Positions 22,741-34,700 of a DNA stretch of 64,000 nucleotides are shown here, piece by piece (position 1 is the stretch's first letter; every line of letters begins with the position of its first letter). The position numbers and the translations under genes are program-made. Origin of the DNA: Morella rubra. Lineage: Eukaryota; Streptophyta; Magnoliopsida; Fagales; Myricaceae. Under the pieces are notes generated by a model. The model worked only from the letters and a program-made list of their open reading frames with translations. It was not told the origin of the DNA and did not search any database. The stretch is taken from NCBI GenBank assembly GCA_003952965.2, contig CM025856.1, positions 2,869,127 to 2,933,126 on the forward strand, given 5' to 3'.

Positions 22741-24351
22741 AAGAGAGGGAGGGTAAGGAGAAAGGTAAGGGTAATGGCTAAGCTATACAAGGCAATGACT
22801 AGAGTCAATCTGATACTTGCGAAGAAATGCAGTCCAAGAATGGCTGAACCATTTGACTCAACTCTCAACACTGGGCCGAAGATTTCTGTCCTTGTTGATG
22901 AAGATGTCACATGTTTGAGTCACATCAGAAGCTATTCTCGAAACCAAGTCTGTCATCTGATCTTGAGTCGAAGTCAGCTTGGTTATCTTCGTAATAAATG
23001 ACTGTCTCCAATCCCACAACATCTATCTATAGGTAGTGATCATGTTGTTGTAGTGGTGGCGAGTGGAGCGAACCTCACAACTGATAATCTCTATGTTTGT
23101 AGAGTGAGAGGCTAGAATGGATTTGAGCTTATCAAACCCAACCCACATATCACAGTGAACCAACAACACCTGATCCATAAGATATGAGACTGAGGCTTTT
23201 AGGTGGCCAAGTCTAGTCTCATGAAAGCCCGAAATTGCTGATTTGCCCGCTGTTGGAGTACGTGGAGAGGCTGTAGCTGAAATAGAACTTTCTGGTCTGT
23301 CCTCTACCTCGGCTTCCATTTCTTCTGGATCTGCTTCTTCAACATCTTCTTCCTCAGCTTCTTCTTCTTGTATCTTTTGAGAAGAAGTTGCCACTGCCTT
23401 CTTGACCCACTGATCATCATCATTCTAAACAAAGCCCGTGAGTCTCAAAGTCTTCTAATTATATTCCATTTCTTCTCCATTTATGTCAACATCATGCAAA
23501 TCAAATATCTAAGTAAAGAGCTTCCCATAAGGCAATCCCTGCCTTTTCTTCTAATAAGTTGCCTTCCTATGGTTCAATAGGAGGTGGCCAAGATTCATTT
23601 GGTGCCTTGTAATCAGGCAGTACATCACAAACATATTTAGAAAAGTAACATATTCAAACTTTATCGACATGGGAAGAATAATGTTACAGAAAATGTGATG
23701 GAGCAATCCCCTGTGGACATTAAAGTTACTGGCAATAGGTTTCACAATCTTATCCAATTCAGGGTTGTCCAATATAACTCTGAGAATATCAATGAGCTTT
23801 ACATTTAACATCCCAGCCCATATGTATGATTCAAAGAATTTCGCCCTTAATTTGGGGGAAAGGGCTACAACTTTAAGCCCATTCATAGATAAGTCCAATT
23901 CTTTCCCTTTCACAAACCCAAAAGCAACCTTAAACATATCAAAATGAAAATTTGCATATGACTGCTTCACCAAATAGGGAAATTAATCACACTTCAAACT
24001 TATGAAATTAGACCAACTCTGAGCATCAAACATGTCTTGAAAATCGAAGCCATTCTCAATAAACAACGACAATAAAACCAACGGCCAGAGATTACCTTTC
24101 TATTCCCTAAAATCACTGTGAAATCTTTGCTGATGGAGTCTTGCTCGAAATGGAAGACCGTCTGATGGAGCAGCAGAGTCTTCTTCTCTTCTTGGTCTCT
24201 GCCTTGGCCTAGATGACTTTCCATGGTCGAAGACTCTCTTCCTTCGTCCACTAGACATCTCGGATGCAACGATTAGGGTTTTATTTGGAGGAGAGGGAGA
24301 GGGTATGTGGTCTGTGGTGGAGGAGAGATTATTGGGTGAGATTTTGGGCAC
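22740..24351 (-). pseudogene. Extra sense-strand ORF 3' of Copia pol (plant transposon protein type)
   Basis: Same strand as gag-pol, starting near MSSGRRKRVFDHGKSSRPRQ (24262). Then, across stops and shifts, come NGFDFQDMFDAQSWSNFISL, LVKQSYANFHFDMFKVAFGF, VKGKELDLSMNGLKV and ILPMSIKFEYVTFLNMFVMY, and a C-terminal acidic then helical part (23394-23023: EEEAEEEDVEEADPEEMEAE, later DQVLLVHCDMWVGFDKLKS). The LVxxxYANL...VxGKxxxxS arrangement is the domain often annotated as putative plant transposon protein, found in the third ORF of SIRE-like Copia and in Ogre-like elements. The function is not established; it has been discussed as envelope-like or as an accessory factor. I see no clear membrane segment here. 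The frame has stops, so the ORF is decayed. Confidence 0.55.
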
Positions 24352-24529
24352 GAGAGAGAGAGGATGTGAGGTTTAGCGGTGGGAAGAGAGGTGCAGCTGA
24401 GAGGTTAGGACACGGGTGAGTTTGAAATTGAGGGAGAAATGATTTTAAGGTCGAATGTGGTTAAGTAAATGACGTGTTGACTCATTAAATGTAAGAGAAG
24501 TTAATGAATGCAACTGAATCAATGTTTTA

Positions 24530-24790
24530 AAAACTGTCCATTCGAAACAAGTGTCAACACATATGGAAGCATGTATCAACACATTACATATGCACAGGAC
24601 ATATGTGTCGAAACATAGGAAAACATGTGTCGACACTTACTCAACAGTCTTCTCAAGGAACACACAGTGTGTCGACATATGGTTGAATATTGTTGACACA
24701 TACAAATTTCAGAGAAAACAGTCAAGCAAGTCTAGAAGTGTCGACACTTGAGAACTCAAGTGCTGACACATGACATGCAAATGTGTAAAA
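24530..24790. repeat. TGTGTCGACAC word cluster between pol and the extra ORF
   Basis: Variants of the self-complementary word TGTCGACA (GTGTCGACAC, GTGTCAACAC, GTGCTGACAC) occur at least seven times in 260 bp. The same word is clustered in both LTRs (21690-21860 and 30570-30785). Confidence 0.7.
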
Positions 24791-24929
24791 TGACATGTTT
24801 TCAAATAGAAAATGTATAATGCAATCCAATTAAGCATGAAAACATATAATCACCTTAAATATCATCCAACCAATACACGAATGATACAAAAAGAAATTTG
24901 TTTCAAAATCAATCATTTAGAGGGGAAAC

Positions 24930-26176
24930 ATATATCGATCTCTCGATGAATGAAGCAGAAACGATGCTCATTGAGAGGTTTCATGAATATATCAGCAAGT
25001 TGAAGATCTGTGCTTACAAACTCAAGTATAATATCACCTTTTTGAGCATGATCACGCAAGAAAATGATGCTTGATCTCAATATGTTTAGTCCTAGAGTGC
25101 TGAATGAGATTTTTAGAAAGGTTTATGGCACTCGTGTTATTACACTTAATCGGGATGAGAGAAAAATAAAGATTTAAATCTTCCAGTTAATGTTTTATCC
25201 ATAATATTTGTGTGCAATAGTTAGCAACGACAATATACTTGGCTTCTGTGGTGGATAAAGTCACAAAATTTTATTTCTTACAAAACCAAGACATTAGAGA
25301 TGGGCCAAGAAATTGACGTGCACTACTAGTGCTTTTTCTATCAATTTTGCAACCAACATAATCAGCATCCGAGTATCCTTGCAAATTAAATTCAGTATTT
25401 TTTTTGGATAAAACAGACCAAGATCTTGTGTATCAACAAAGTAACGAAATATCTTTTTAACCAGAAGGAGGTTGAGACTCCTTAGGGAAAGATTGAAATC
25501 TCGCACACATGCACACACTAAACATGATATTAGGTCTACTTATAGTAAGGTAAAGTAAAAAGCCAATCATACCTCGATAACTCATTTGGTTAATGTCTTT
25601 ACCTTTTTCATCCTTCTCCATTTTAGTTAATGGACTCATTGGTGTACTCATTGGTGTACTCATTGGTTTTGAGTTATCCATCCAAAATTTTTTGAGTAAG
25701 TTTCTTGTGTACTTAGCTTGGTTAATGAAGATGCCCTCATGATTTTGCTTAATCTGAAGCCTGAGAAAGTTATTCAACTCTTCCACGAGGCTCATCTTGA
25801 ATTCACTATTCATGATTTTTGAAAAATTCTTTACAAAGAGACTCATTAGTAGAACTAAATATGATATATCAATATAAATTTGAACGATAAACAGTTCATT
25901 ATCCTTTTCCTTAGTAAAGAGAGTGGTATCGATAATACCTCGTGAAAATCTATTTTCAATAAGAAATGAACTTAATCGTTCATACCATGCACAAGGTGCT
26001 TGTTTCAAGCTATATAATGCTTTTGTGATCTTGAACACATAGTGTGGTAGCTTTTCATCCTCAAAACCAGGAGGTTGTTCTACAAACACTTCCTCAAAAA
26101 GATAACTGTTAAGAAAAACACATTTCACATCCATTTGAAATAATTTGAAATCTTTAAAACATGCAAAGGCAAGCAA
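24930..26176 (-). pseudogene. Copia reverse transcriptase and RNase H, broken at the active site
   Basis: The RT domain starts near MLAFACFKDFKLFQMDVKCV (26176) and includes VEQPPGFEDEKLPHYVF, KALYSLKQAPCAWYERLSSF and the strand that should carry the YVDD catalytic pair, which here reads YIDI. The altered stretch is bounded by a one-base loss at about 25868 and a compensating gain near 25828, so about 14 codons are out of register. NQMSYRGMIGFLLYLTISRP (about 25560) marks the RT/RNase H linker. RNase H pieces continue to about 24930 (HHFLRDHAQKGDIILEFVST, LQLADIFMKPLNEHRF), with stops. The product would copy element RNA into DNA and degrade the RNA strand; this copy cannot. Confidence 0.85.
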
Positions 26177-26359
26177 TATGTAATAGATTCTAAACGAGCA
26201 ACAAGTGCGAAGGTTTCATCAAAATTGATTCACTCTTCTTGATTATAACCTTGGGCTACCAACCTTGCCTTGTTCCTCACAACAACCCTTGATTCATCCA
26301 TTTTGTACCAATAATAGATAATCTTCGGTTTAGGAACTAGATGCCATACCTAATTTTTC

Positions 26360-27855
26360 TCAAACTGTTTTAATTCATCCTCCATGGTATGGATCCAACT
26401 TTCATCATCTTTTGCCTCAGAAATATTCTTTGGCTCAATTTGAGAAAGTAGACAAAATTATTAGCTTGATTGTAAGAAAAGCGAGTTCTTACACATTTCT
26501 CAACATTACCAATGACTTGATCAATATGATGATTTTTGACAAACTTCCAAGCCTTTGGTAGATCGTTGTTGCTTTGAGGTGTTTCTTCTTGTTCAAGATT
26601 TTGTACATCTTGCTCTTGTGAGTGAGAACTTTCCTTCACTTCCATTGTAGCTGGTTTCTCACTTTCTTTCTCAATATCTATAACATCATTGTCATCTCTT
26701 TTCATAGAAACGTTAGATTCATCAAATACCACTTGAATAGATTCTTCAACAACTAGAGTTCTTTTATTAAAAACATGATAAGCCTTACTGGAAACAAAAT
26801 AACTAAGAAATATACCTTCGTCAAACTTACCCAAGTTGTCTTCGTTGTTGTTGAGAATGAAACACTTGCAACCAAACACATAAAAATAACCAATGTTGAG
26901 TTTTTTATTTTTCCATATATCATATCGAGTTTCTTAAGAATTGGCTGTATCATACATCAGTTCATGACATAACAGCTAGTGTTAATAGCTTCTGCCAAAA
27001 ATAGTCTGGCAAGTTATTTTCACAAAGCATGGTCCTCGCCATTTCTTTAAGAGTCCTATTCTTCCTCTCAACAACCCCGTTTTGTTGAGGAGTCTTAGGA
27101 GCCGAGAATTTATGGTTTATACCAAAATCACCACAAAATTTTGCGAAGGAGTTTTCAAATTCTTTTCCATGGTCACTCCTTATGCTAGAAATAACAAAAC
27201 TTTTTTTATTTTGAGGTAAGAAAAGAGATGATGATTATGCATCAAATGCATCAAAGGCCTTTTTGAAATGGCCACTCTCAATTTTTCAAATACATCAAAG
27301 GCTTCATCCTTATGAGCTAAGAAAAAAACCCATGTAAATCTATTGTAATCATCAACCAACAAAGCCATATCGTTTGCCACCCAAGCTTGACATTCGGGTT
27401 GGACCAAATAAGTCTATGTGTAGAAGTTGAAGTGGCCTAGAAGTGGACACAATATTTTTGGGTTTAAAAGATGTTCTAGTTTGTTTGCCTTTTTGACAAG
27501 CAGCACATATCTTATCTTTTTCATAAACAAGGTTAGACAAACACAAAACAAGTTCCTTTTTGGCTAGTTCTGAAATAAGATTCATGTTTGCATGAGTAAG
27601 TATTTTATGCCACAGCCAACTATCATTGTCATTTAGATAGAAAAGAAATTTTACATTTTTAGAAGAGATATTCTTTAAGTGAACAACATACACATTTTCT
27701 TGTCGATGTCTGACAAACAAGACTTTCTTGTCTTCAATGTTTTCAACAATGCATATTGATATTTTAAATATAACTCGGTTTCCCTTATCACCAAAAGTAA
27801 TCAATCCTTTTTGTATTGGGTTAAGAGATTTGAACCAACTCTTATCCCCCGTCAT
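26360..27855 (-). pseudogene. Copia GAG-pre-integrase and integrase, broken
   Basis: The pre-integrase zinc-binding region spans 27680-27480, with WLWHKILTHANMNLISELAK and CAACQKGKQTRTSFKP. The integrase core begins at LLHIDLFGPTRMSSLGGKRY and continues, after a frame change near 27400, with DYNRFTWVFFLAHKDEAFDV. Later pieces (QQNGVVERKNRTLKEMAR near 27050) and the C-terminal region (MFGCKCFILNNNEDNLGKFD, 26879-26370) follow, with at least three frame breaks. Integrase joins the cDNA to host DNA; this copy is inactive. Confidence 0.8.
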
Positions 27856-27999
27856 GTGCTTGGAGTATCCGCTATCAAGAACCTAATGTTCATTGACTTC
27901 AATTGTCTTCAAGCACTCCTACAAAAAGAATCACTTCTTGATTTTTGGTACCCAAATCATTTTGGGTCCTTTGGTGTTAGAAACGGTTTCCTTCACCTT

Positions 28000-29574
28000 G
28001 TCCTTTGGAATCCAAAAAAATTTAATACCACTATAAGCTTTCTTTCTAATTGGACAAGTGTGTGAATATGTCCAGATTTACCACAAAAGTTGCACAATCT
28101 AAATGATGTAGATGATTTCTTGATCATATAAGAATAAGATATTTGATTATTGAAAGAATCATAACCAATGCAATTTTTGTTGAAACAACACCTTTGAGAA
28201 CCAAGAAGAATATCAAGGTTCTTCTTCCCTTGAGTGAACCTTGCAAGATCATTTGTAAGAGTTTCAACTTTTGATTTTAAAGAATCACTTTCAGCAATCA
28301 AAAGACTTGTTTTGTTTTGCAAGGGTATTTCATTTTCTTCCTTGATCCTTGCAAGATCATCTCTAAAAGTAAACACTTGACTTTCAAAGTATCGTTCTCT
28401 TTTGTAAACATTTTCAAAATTTTTTTGAGAGAACTATATTTTGAAACAATTCTTTTTAGTTCAAGATATTGATCATCAAATGCATCTTGTAATTCATCAA
28501 ATGAAAAGCATTGAGCATGTGAAGATTGTACCTTATCCTTGCTATCCTTTGCCATCAAACAAAGGTTCTTAACTTCCTATTCTTCACTTTCTCTTTCACT
28601 CTCGTCTGATTCTCCCTATGCGGCTAAGAAGGCTTTCTTCTTATCCTTGAAGTCTCTTGACTTCTTGTGCGGTTCTATGTTGAGGCATTCAGACTTGATA
28701 TGACCCAGCTTTTTACATCCAAAGCAAATGGTCTCATTCTTTTTGCTGCTATCACCCTTGAAGTTGTTCTTCTTTGGGTGCCTCTTGTCACCTTGCTTCT
28801 TTTTAAAGAATTTCTTAAATTTTCTTGTAAATAAAGCCATTTCGTTGTCATTAGAAGATTCTTCACTACTAGAGTAAGAAGCTTTCAAGGCAATTCCTCT
28901 TTTTCCCTTTTCTTCAATCTCATCTCCTTTAGCTTGGTTCATCTCGTGGGTCATGAGAGATCCCATAAGTTCATCAAGAGATAATTTTGTTAAGTCCTTG
29001 GCTTCCTGAATAGCTGTAACTTTAGGTTCCCAAGCGTTAGGAAGACACCTGAGAATTTTTCTCACCATTTCATATTAGTATAGACTTTACCAAGAGATTT
29101 CAATTTATTGATAATATCAGTAAAACGAGTAAACATGGTAGAGATAGATTCATCATATTTCATCTTAAACAGTTCATAGCTATGCACAAGTCTACTAATC
29201 TTGTTCTCCTTAACCTGATTAGTACCTTCATGAGTAACTAACAATTTTTCCCATATTTCCTTAGTAGATTCACAACCAGAAACATGGTTAAATTTGTTAG
29301 CATCAAGAGTACAATATAAAACATTAATAGCTTTAGTATTTAAAGACATAAACTTATGATCAGCTTCATCCCAATCTTTTTCCAATTTATGCACCCTGGC
29401 ATCATCCTTAGGAAGTCTAGGGCTGTTTGTGATAATCTTCCAAAGATCATAGTCCATGGCTTGAATGTAGATTTTCATCCTTGCCTTCCAGTAGTTGTAG
29501 CACATTCCATTGAACAAAGAAGGACGGTTAGTCGATTGACCTTTAGACAACGAAGAGCTAACAAAAGTAGTCAT
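28000..29574 (-). pseudogene. Copia gag with zinc knuckle, one frameshift
   Basis: The start ATG at 29574-29572 follows the primer-binding site by about 20 bases. The UBN2 gag core covers 29574-29070 (NGMCYNYWKARMKIYIQAMD, TKEIWEKLLVTHEGTNQVK). A one-step frame change near 29065 moves to 29050-28616 (KILRCLPNAWEPKVTAIQEA), which holds the zinc knuckle CFGCKKLGHIKSEC (CX2CX4HX4C, near 28725) and a lysine-rich tail. A coiled-coil-like linker occupies 28558-28200. Gag forms the particle that packages element RNA. Confidence 0.8.
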
Positions 29575-29595
29575 TAGTAAAGATATTAAACCTCA

Positions 29596-29607
29596 GCTCT
29601 GATACCA
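29596..29607 (-). other. Primer-binding site (initiator tRNA-Met)
   Basis: On the minus strand TGGTATCAGAGC, two bases from the inner LTR end. This is the standard plant Copia primer site, complementary to the 3' end of initiator methionine tRNA, and it fixes the orientation and the 5' LTR boundary at 29610. Confidence 0.9.
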
Positions 29608-29609
29608 AT

Positions 29610-31059
29610 TGTGTGTCTGAATATCAAACCAAGAGAGGGGGGGGGGTGAATTGGTTTATAAAAAAGTTAGCCTTTTTCGATAAAAACGCAGATCTGAAAA
29701 TATTTAATGCTATAGCCAAAGATAAACAATAAATAATAGCGATAATGTAAAGAGTAGGGAAGAGAGATAACACTGCTATTTGTAGGTGGTTCGGCCAAGA
29801 TTTGCCTACGTCCACCCCAAGGCTATTGACTTCCTTGGGCTTCTTCACTATAATCCAATAGTGTTTACAACTTAGCTTCTGGGTGCTAAGTGACCCTTAT
29901 AAAAGTTTTCCCTAGCTCAATCTTCAACTTGTACACAAATCTCAAATTCTATGAGATTTCTTCTATCCTTACGGGTAGGCCCAAGTGTATCCCACACTCA
30001 AAAGGTTTTCAAAGTTTAATTATTACCTTCCTTGGGCTTCTCTACTATAATCCAATAGTTTTTATAACTTAGCTTCCGGGTGCTAAGTAACCGTTACAAG
30101 AGTTTTTCCCAGCTCAATCTTCAACTTGTACACAAATCTCAAATTCTATGAGATTTCTTCTATCTTCACGGGTAGGCCCAAGTGTATCCCACACTAAAAA
30201 AGTTTTTAAAGTTTAATGATAGGAATGAATAGACAATAGCTCTCAAAGCCAAATCAACAAAACAAAAGCTCAATAAATGGCTACAAGATAAGATCTGATG
30301 ATGATGACAACAATGACAGACCAAATCTGTTGAAAACGTCCAGCCCTGGTCTTTTGCGCTTTTCTCTAACTTTTTGGAGGCTAGGTCAAGATTGATTATG
30401 TAGAGAGGCAAATGGTGTGCAAAAGATCTCTTTTCTCTCTCCATAAGTTTCCCTTTATAGGTCTTCAGCTTTGGGAGTCTTGAGGGCCTTTTTGGAATGT
30501 TGGAGAGGTGCCCTAAGTGCCATAATGTCTTGATTCGCGTGCTGAGTCATCTTTTTAAAAACAGAGTTCCCACAACATGTGTTGACACATATATGCCTAT
30601 GTGTCAATACCTTCATCAAGTCTGGAACTGACTTGCAGGTGCCTGTGGCATGTGTTGACATTTCTTTCATCATGTGTCAACACCATCTTCACATATGTTG
30701 ACATTTTGCATCCCATGTGTCGACACAATCAAAATGACATTTTGGCTACAGTGCTATGTGTCGACACCATGTGTCAACACCATCTAGGCAGATAGAGTTT
30801 TTCAATGGTTTTTGATATGCAATCCATTCCGTTTTAACATGAAAACTCTTACAATGAAAAATATCATAGTTTAGGTGCATGCTACAGTGTTTCAATCGAA
30901 TATAGGGCATAATGTATTAAAGAGAGATATAAATACAATTGAGTACTCTCGTTGAATAATGGATTGACAACCATGGATCCTAAAATTATCCCAAGCTATT
31001 TGTCATTTGTTATCATCAAAATTGAGTTAGATAGCTCAAGGAGCAACCTTGGGCTAACA
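29610..31059 (-). repeat. 5' LTR of the Copia element
   Basis: The inner end is at 29610 next to the primer-binding site. The outer end is at 31059, where the minus strand begins TGTTAGCCCAAGGTTGCTCC followed by TTTTGATGATAACAAATG, a phrase typical of SIRE-like LTR starts. It contains a roughly 190-bp tandem duplication at 29829-30215 that is absent from the 3' LTR. Confidence 0.85.
29829..30215. repeat. Tandem duplication (about 190 bp, two copies) within the 5' LTR
   Basis: The block from CTTCCTTGGGCTTCTTCACT to AAAGGTTTTCAAAGTTTAAT is repeated directly, the second copy starting near 30026. The 3' LTR has a single copy (about 21140-21335). Confidence 0.85.
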
Positions 31060-31726
31060 GTTTTTAACGGTTAGATTCACACGTGGCCCAATCAAATTCA
31101 ACCTCATTAAATATGGCAGATTTGAAAATCTTCGATAACTCATGTCCATTCAGAGGGTTTGTTGCAGTCCAGACGGTTTCGACATCTCGTGTGTGAAGTA
31201 TTGCAACGTGGAACCACACGATTCGCTGAAGAAGCATTCATACCTGTACGAACTTCTTTTTAGCATCCGGATGCATTAATTTTTTCCGCGTTGGAACGCT
31301 TGTGTATATGTCCGGACGGTGTTGAGTATTCATGACGATTTTTAATACGTCACTATGTGCTGATGATCATTATTTGTTAGGTCAAGTCTGTTCAAACTTT
31401 GTCAAAACAACGTCCGGACGGACTTGACAAATTTGTGATGATTCTAATCGTCACTCAGTTACATGATTTGGATTTTGTCACCCAGATACACGTCCGAATG
31501 GTGTGGTTATACGTCTGGACAGACTTTAACTATTTGTGACGAGCTGTATTTTGTCGCACCACAAATTCGTCCGAACGGTATTAGAACTTGTCTGGATGGT
31601 TTTGGTGTTCTTAGATGATTGTGGGTGATGAAATTAATTTTTTGTTAGGGAAAGGTGACTTTAGGTGACAAAATTTGGTTGACACTTAAAAATTTGTCAC
31701 CTAATGTCTCATTTTTTGCAGTGTAG

Positions 31727-34700
31727 GAAATTTAAATGAAGTTGCAGCGGGCTGGCAAAGTGGATAATATATATTCGAGGTTAGCTGTCATGAATGTCTC
31801 GATCGAGCTCTAATAACATGCATGTCACTATGTCAGACAAAGTAGAGAAGGGTTGAAATTAATGCTCAACGATGGATTTTGGAACTAAAGTCATAAAATG
31901 AACAATATCTTTGATTTGCTTTTCTGGAATTTGTCGACCTACGGTAGAATTAATAACAGCGGGTTCTGGCCGGTATGTATGATATATATGTTGTCTCGGA
32001 GCTGATTTTCAGGTAACACTTGATCTGTTTGTGTCTGATGTAAGAAGTTCTTGAAACTACAGCACTTGAAAAAAGAAATATATATGCGGCAAGAAGATTT
32101 TTCAAGTGGCAATGTGGCATAACGGATATATAACAAAAGGGATCCTGTCCGAAAAAGCAGGAAAATTTACTAAGCAGGGTTAGGAAAAGACTGAACAAAG
32201 TGAAACATGACGCAGGCAATTAATTTCAAATTCTCTCCATCAAACCTTTTATGACTGGTCCAAAACCCACTCTACCAAAGCCCTAGATCCCAAAATCTAG
32301 AATAGACGAGCTGAGATGCCCACTAGAGCAAGAAAGGGTGGGATGGGGAGGAATCTTGTTAAAAGCAGGAAGGTGACCTCCGAAAGACAAAAGAAACGTA
32401 CAGAAGGTATAATTTGTACAGGTTTTGCTCAAGTTCATTCAGCTGGGACGACATGCCTACACCCACTTTGTAATTGACAATTCTTTTATCACCCTAGTTG
32501 AATAGAGAATCCATAATTAAGTCAACCCCGGCCCAGATGGTGTCGAGTTTGGCATAAACTCCAGTTGTTCCAGGAACACAGCCACAGCACTCTTAATCAA
32601 CGTCTACAAGAGTGAACAAGCTTTCTTTTGAAATGGCTGAAAAACCCTCCAATGATAACAGGGGTCGAGCTTTGTTGGTTAACGCATCATTAGAGTTGAG
32701 ACCAAGAAGAAGGAAAATTGATTATCTTTTTGTATCGAAGAGGGAGCTAGCTAGTGCAAAATATAAAACAAAACTACATGCTGAAATGAGAAATATGAGC
32801 AGAAAGCAACTACAGAAAATTTGTTTTAGATCAACAAAGATCTGTAAACTCACTTTAAGTAGACAAAAGCTTTAAAAGCGAGGTTGCGAGATCCATACCT
32901 AAGTCTTTATAATTGTTTTTCCTCTACTTTTGCTCCTCCCAGAGGCATGATGAACAAAGTCTTCTAATTCTTTAGGGAACAAGGACCACATAACATGTTC
33001 TCTAAACAGTTGGGTTTCATGCCGAGAAGTACGGTAAGAAGCAGAAGATTGGCTATTGAAACTTTTGGCGAGAAGCAATAATCTTGGAACATATATCAAG
33101 ATGCGGTTCAATATATATATATATATACAATTGGAGACGGGATATATTCCATACCTCTGTAATTTCTTTAGGGGAAGTTGGGAATATGTAAAGGTGCATT
33201 TCCGCAGAAGTTTTCAAAGGAAATGGAATATTAGTTCACTGTCTTTTCAGAATTTTTCCTCACCATCCAATATTTAATGGCGTTTCAATCTATATACCCA
33301 GAGTTTTCCAGACAGACAGCTCGCGGATATCATATTAATTAGCCACCCAACAAAAGGAAAAGAGAAGTGCAGTAAGAATCGCATTTTCCTTCGGACATGC
33401 AGATCATACATATAAGTTTTTCTGCACCGCGGGGAAGAAGAGAGGAGTTTGAAATTGAAATATATAGCTACCTTTTATTTTAATGGTTTTTCGTATAGTT
33501 CAGTAGCTACCATTTAATATTTCTGTAAGTTGGACGACTTAGGTTTGAAGATAGCTAGAGAGGCTTCTTCCTAGCTATGCCATTTAATTTCTCTAAATTT
33601 TTATTCTTTCGTTTTTTTATATCTACTTTCCCTTCTGGGTACACGTGGTAATTATTGTATAACTTGCTGAATTTAGCATCTTAATTGTCCGTTTTATCTT
33701 CCCCTCATCAAGTTGCTTGAGCGTTTACATGCGTTTGATGTTCCTTTTGGCAACTGTTTATCTGTGGCCAATCAGCTATGCTAGCAGCAGGTCCTATGCT
33801 TTGGAAGGACAACTAGCATCAGTTAAAGCGTCGAGATATAGATAAACATGGGATTTCAGATTATTTGAACAGTACCAAATGACTTTTCCTTTCGACAGGT
33901 GTGCATAATTGTCTTTTACTGCACATGTGATGCCACTATCAAATCATAGATTAGGTGATGTTCATTAACATACAATTAGTACTAATTAAAGTACCGCACC
34001 AAAAAAAAAAAAAAAACCAAATAACAAATCGAGTTCATGTTTCTTACTTATGATTTGTCTAGAGTAAATATTAAACAAAACCCAACACTTTACAAAATAA
34101 AAAAAATTTAAGTTGACAATCTTTTATTTAAATCTTCCAACATTTTATTTTAAATAAGTCATTAATGAATCGAATTCCTCAGTCTGTCATGTTATTATGA
34201 CGGTGAATTATTCTTAAATCTCCTTTTCTTTTTATTCTCGTTCTTTTCCTTCGGAATCTTCATTCCACGAGATTATGAAATTTAATTGGAAACATACGAG
34301 CATCTAATAATTATATATAAGTGGCGTACATAAGCTAAATCAATTCACTAAATTAAAATATTAAACCTGTCACACACTTTAGTACTATCCTACCCTTCTA
34401 AAATAAACGGGAAAGTCACACTCCCGATTATGAAGTGGGGGATGAATTAACAAGCATAGTATCAAGATTGTGACCCATAAACAACTTTGAACCAGAGAAA
34501 AAACGTCTACTCCAAGTCACAATGGATGAAGATCTCCTGCTGATTGCCACATGTCAACACTGTAACCTGCAGATGACGCTCCTAGTCCAATTGGTCATAA
34601 TTCTTGCATTTTATATACCAGCCCAGAGTCCCATGTCCCGACCGGACCTCACAAAGATTGGCAAGAAGCTAAGATGATTTGCTGTGGCATACAGTGAAAT

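Larger units (their letters stand above)
20923..31059 (-). mobile_element. Ty1/Copia retrotransposon nested in the CACTA element, GTTTT TSD
   Basis: A 10.1-kb element in minus orientation. The 5' LTR is 29610-31059 (as reverse complement it starts TGTTAGCCCAAGG and ends CACACA). The primer-binding site at 29596-29607 reads TGGTATCAGAGC, complementary to the initiator tRNA-Met 3' end. Gag, protease-region spacer, integrase, reverse transcriptase and RNase H follow leftwards to about 24930, the Copia order. An extra ORF spans 24351-22740, then a polypurine-like tract (22717-22740) and a 3' LTR beginning at 20923. A 5-bp duplication GTTTT is at 20918-20922 and 31060-31064. The extra ORF and LTR words suggest the SIRE/Maximus side of Copia. 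Frameshifts in gag and pol make it non-autonomous. Confidence 0.88.
12476..31723 (-). mobile_element. CACTA (En/Spm) DNA transposon, degenerate, TAG target duplication
   Basis: The right end reads, as reverse complement, CACTGCAAAAAATGAGAC; the left end AAGTACAAGAAAATGCAC is a mutated partner. Both are followed inward by GGTGACAAA-type subterminal words (12503-12620 and 31630-31705). The 3-bp duplication TAG sits at 12473-12475 and 31724-31726, the size expected for CACTA. Minus-strand TNP2-like and Transposase_24-like coding remnants lie at 13.36-17.1 kb. Removing the nested Copia leaves about 9.1 kb. The first three bases of the left end no longer read CAC, so the element is probably immobile. 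Confidence 0.8.

Noticed and set aside
32612..33111. Possible host gene (two ORFs on opposite strands)
   Set aside because: No family recognised, no splice-linked exons, and no conserved motif that I can defend.
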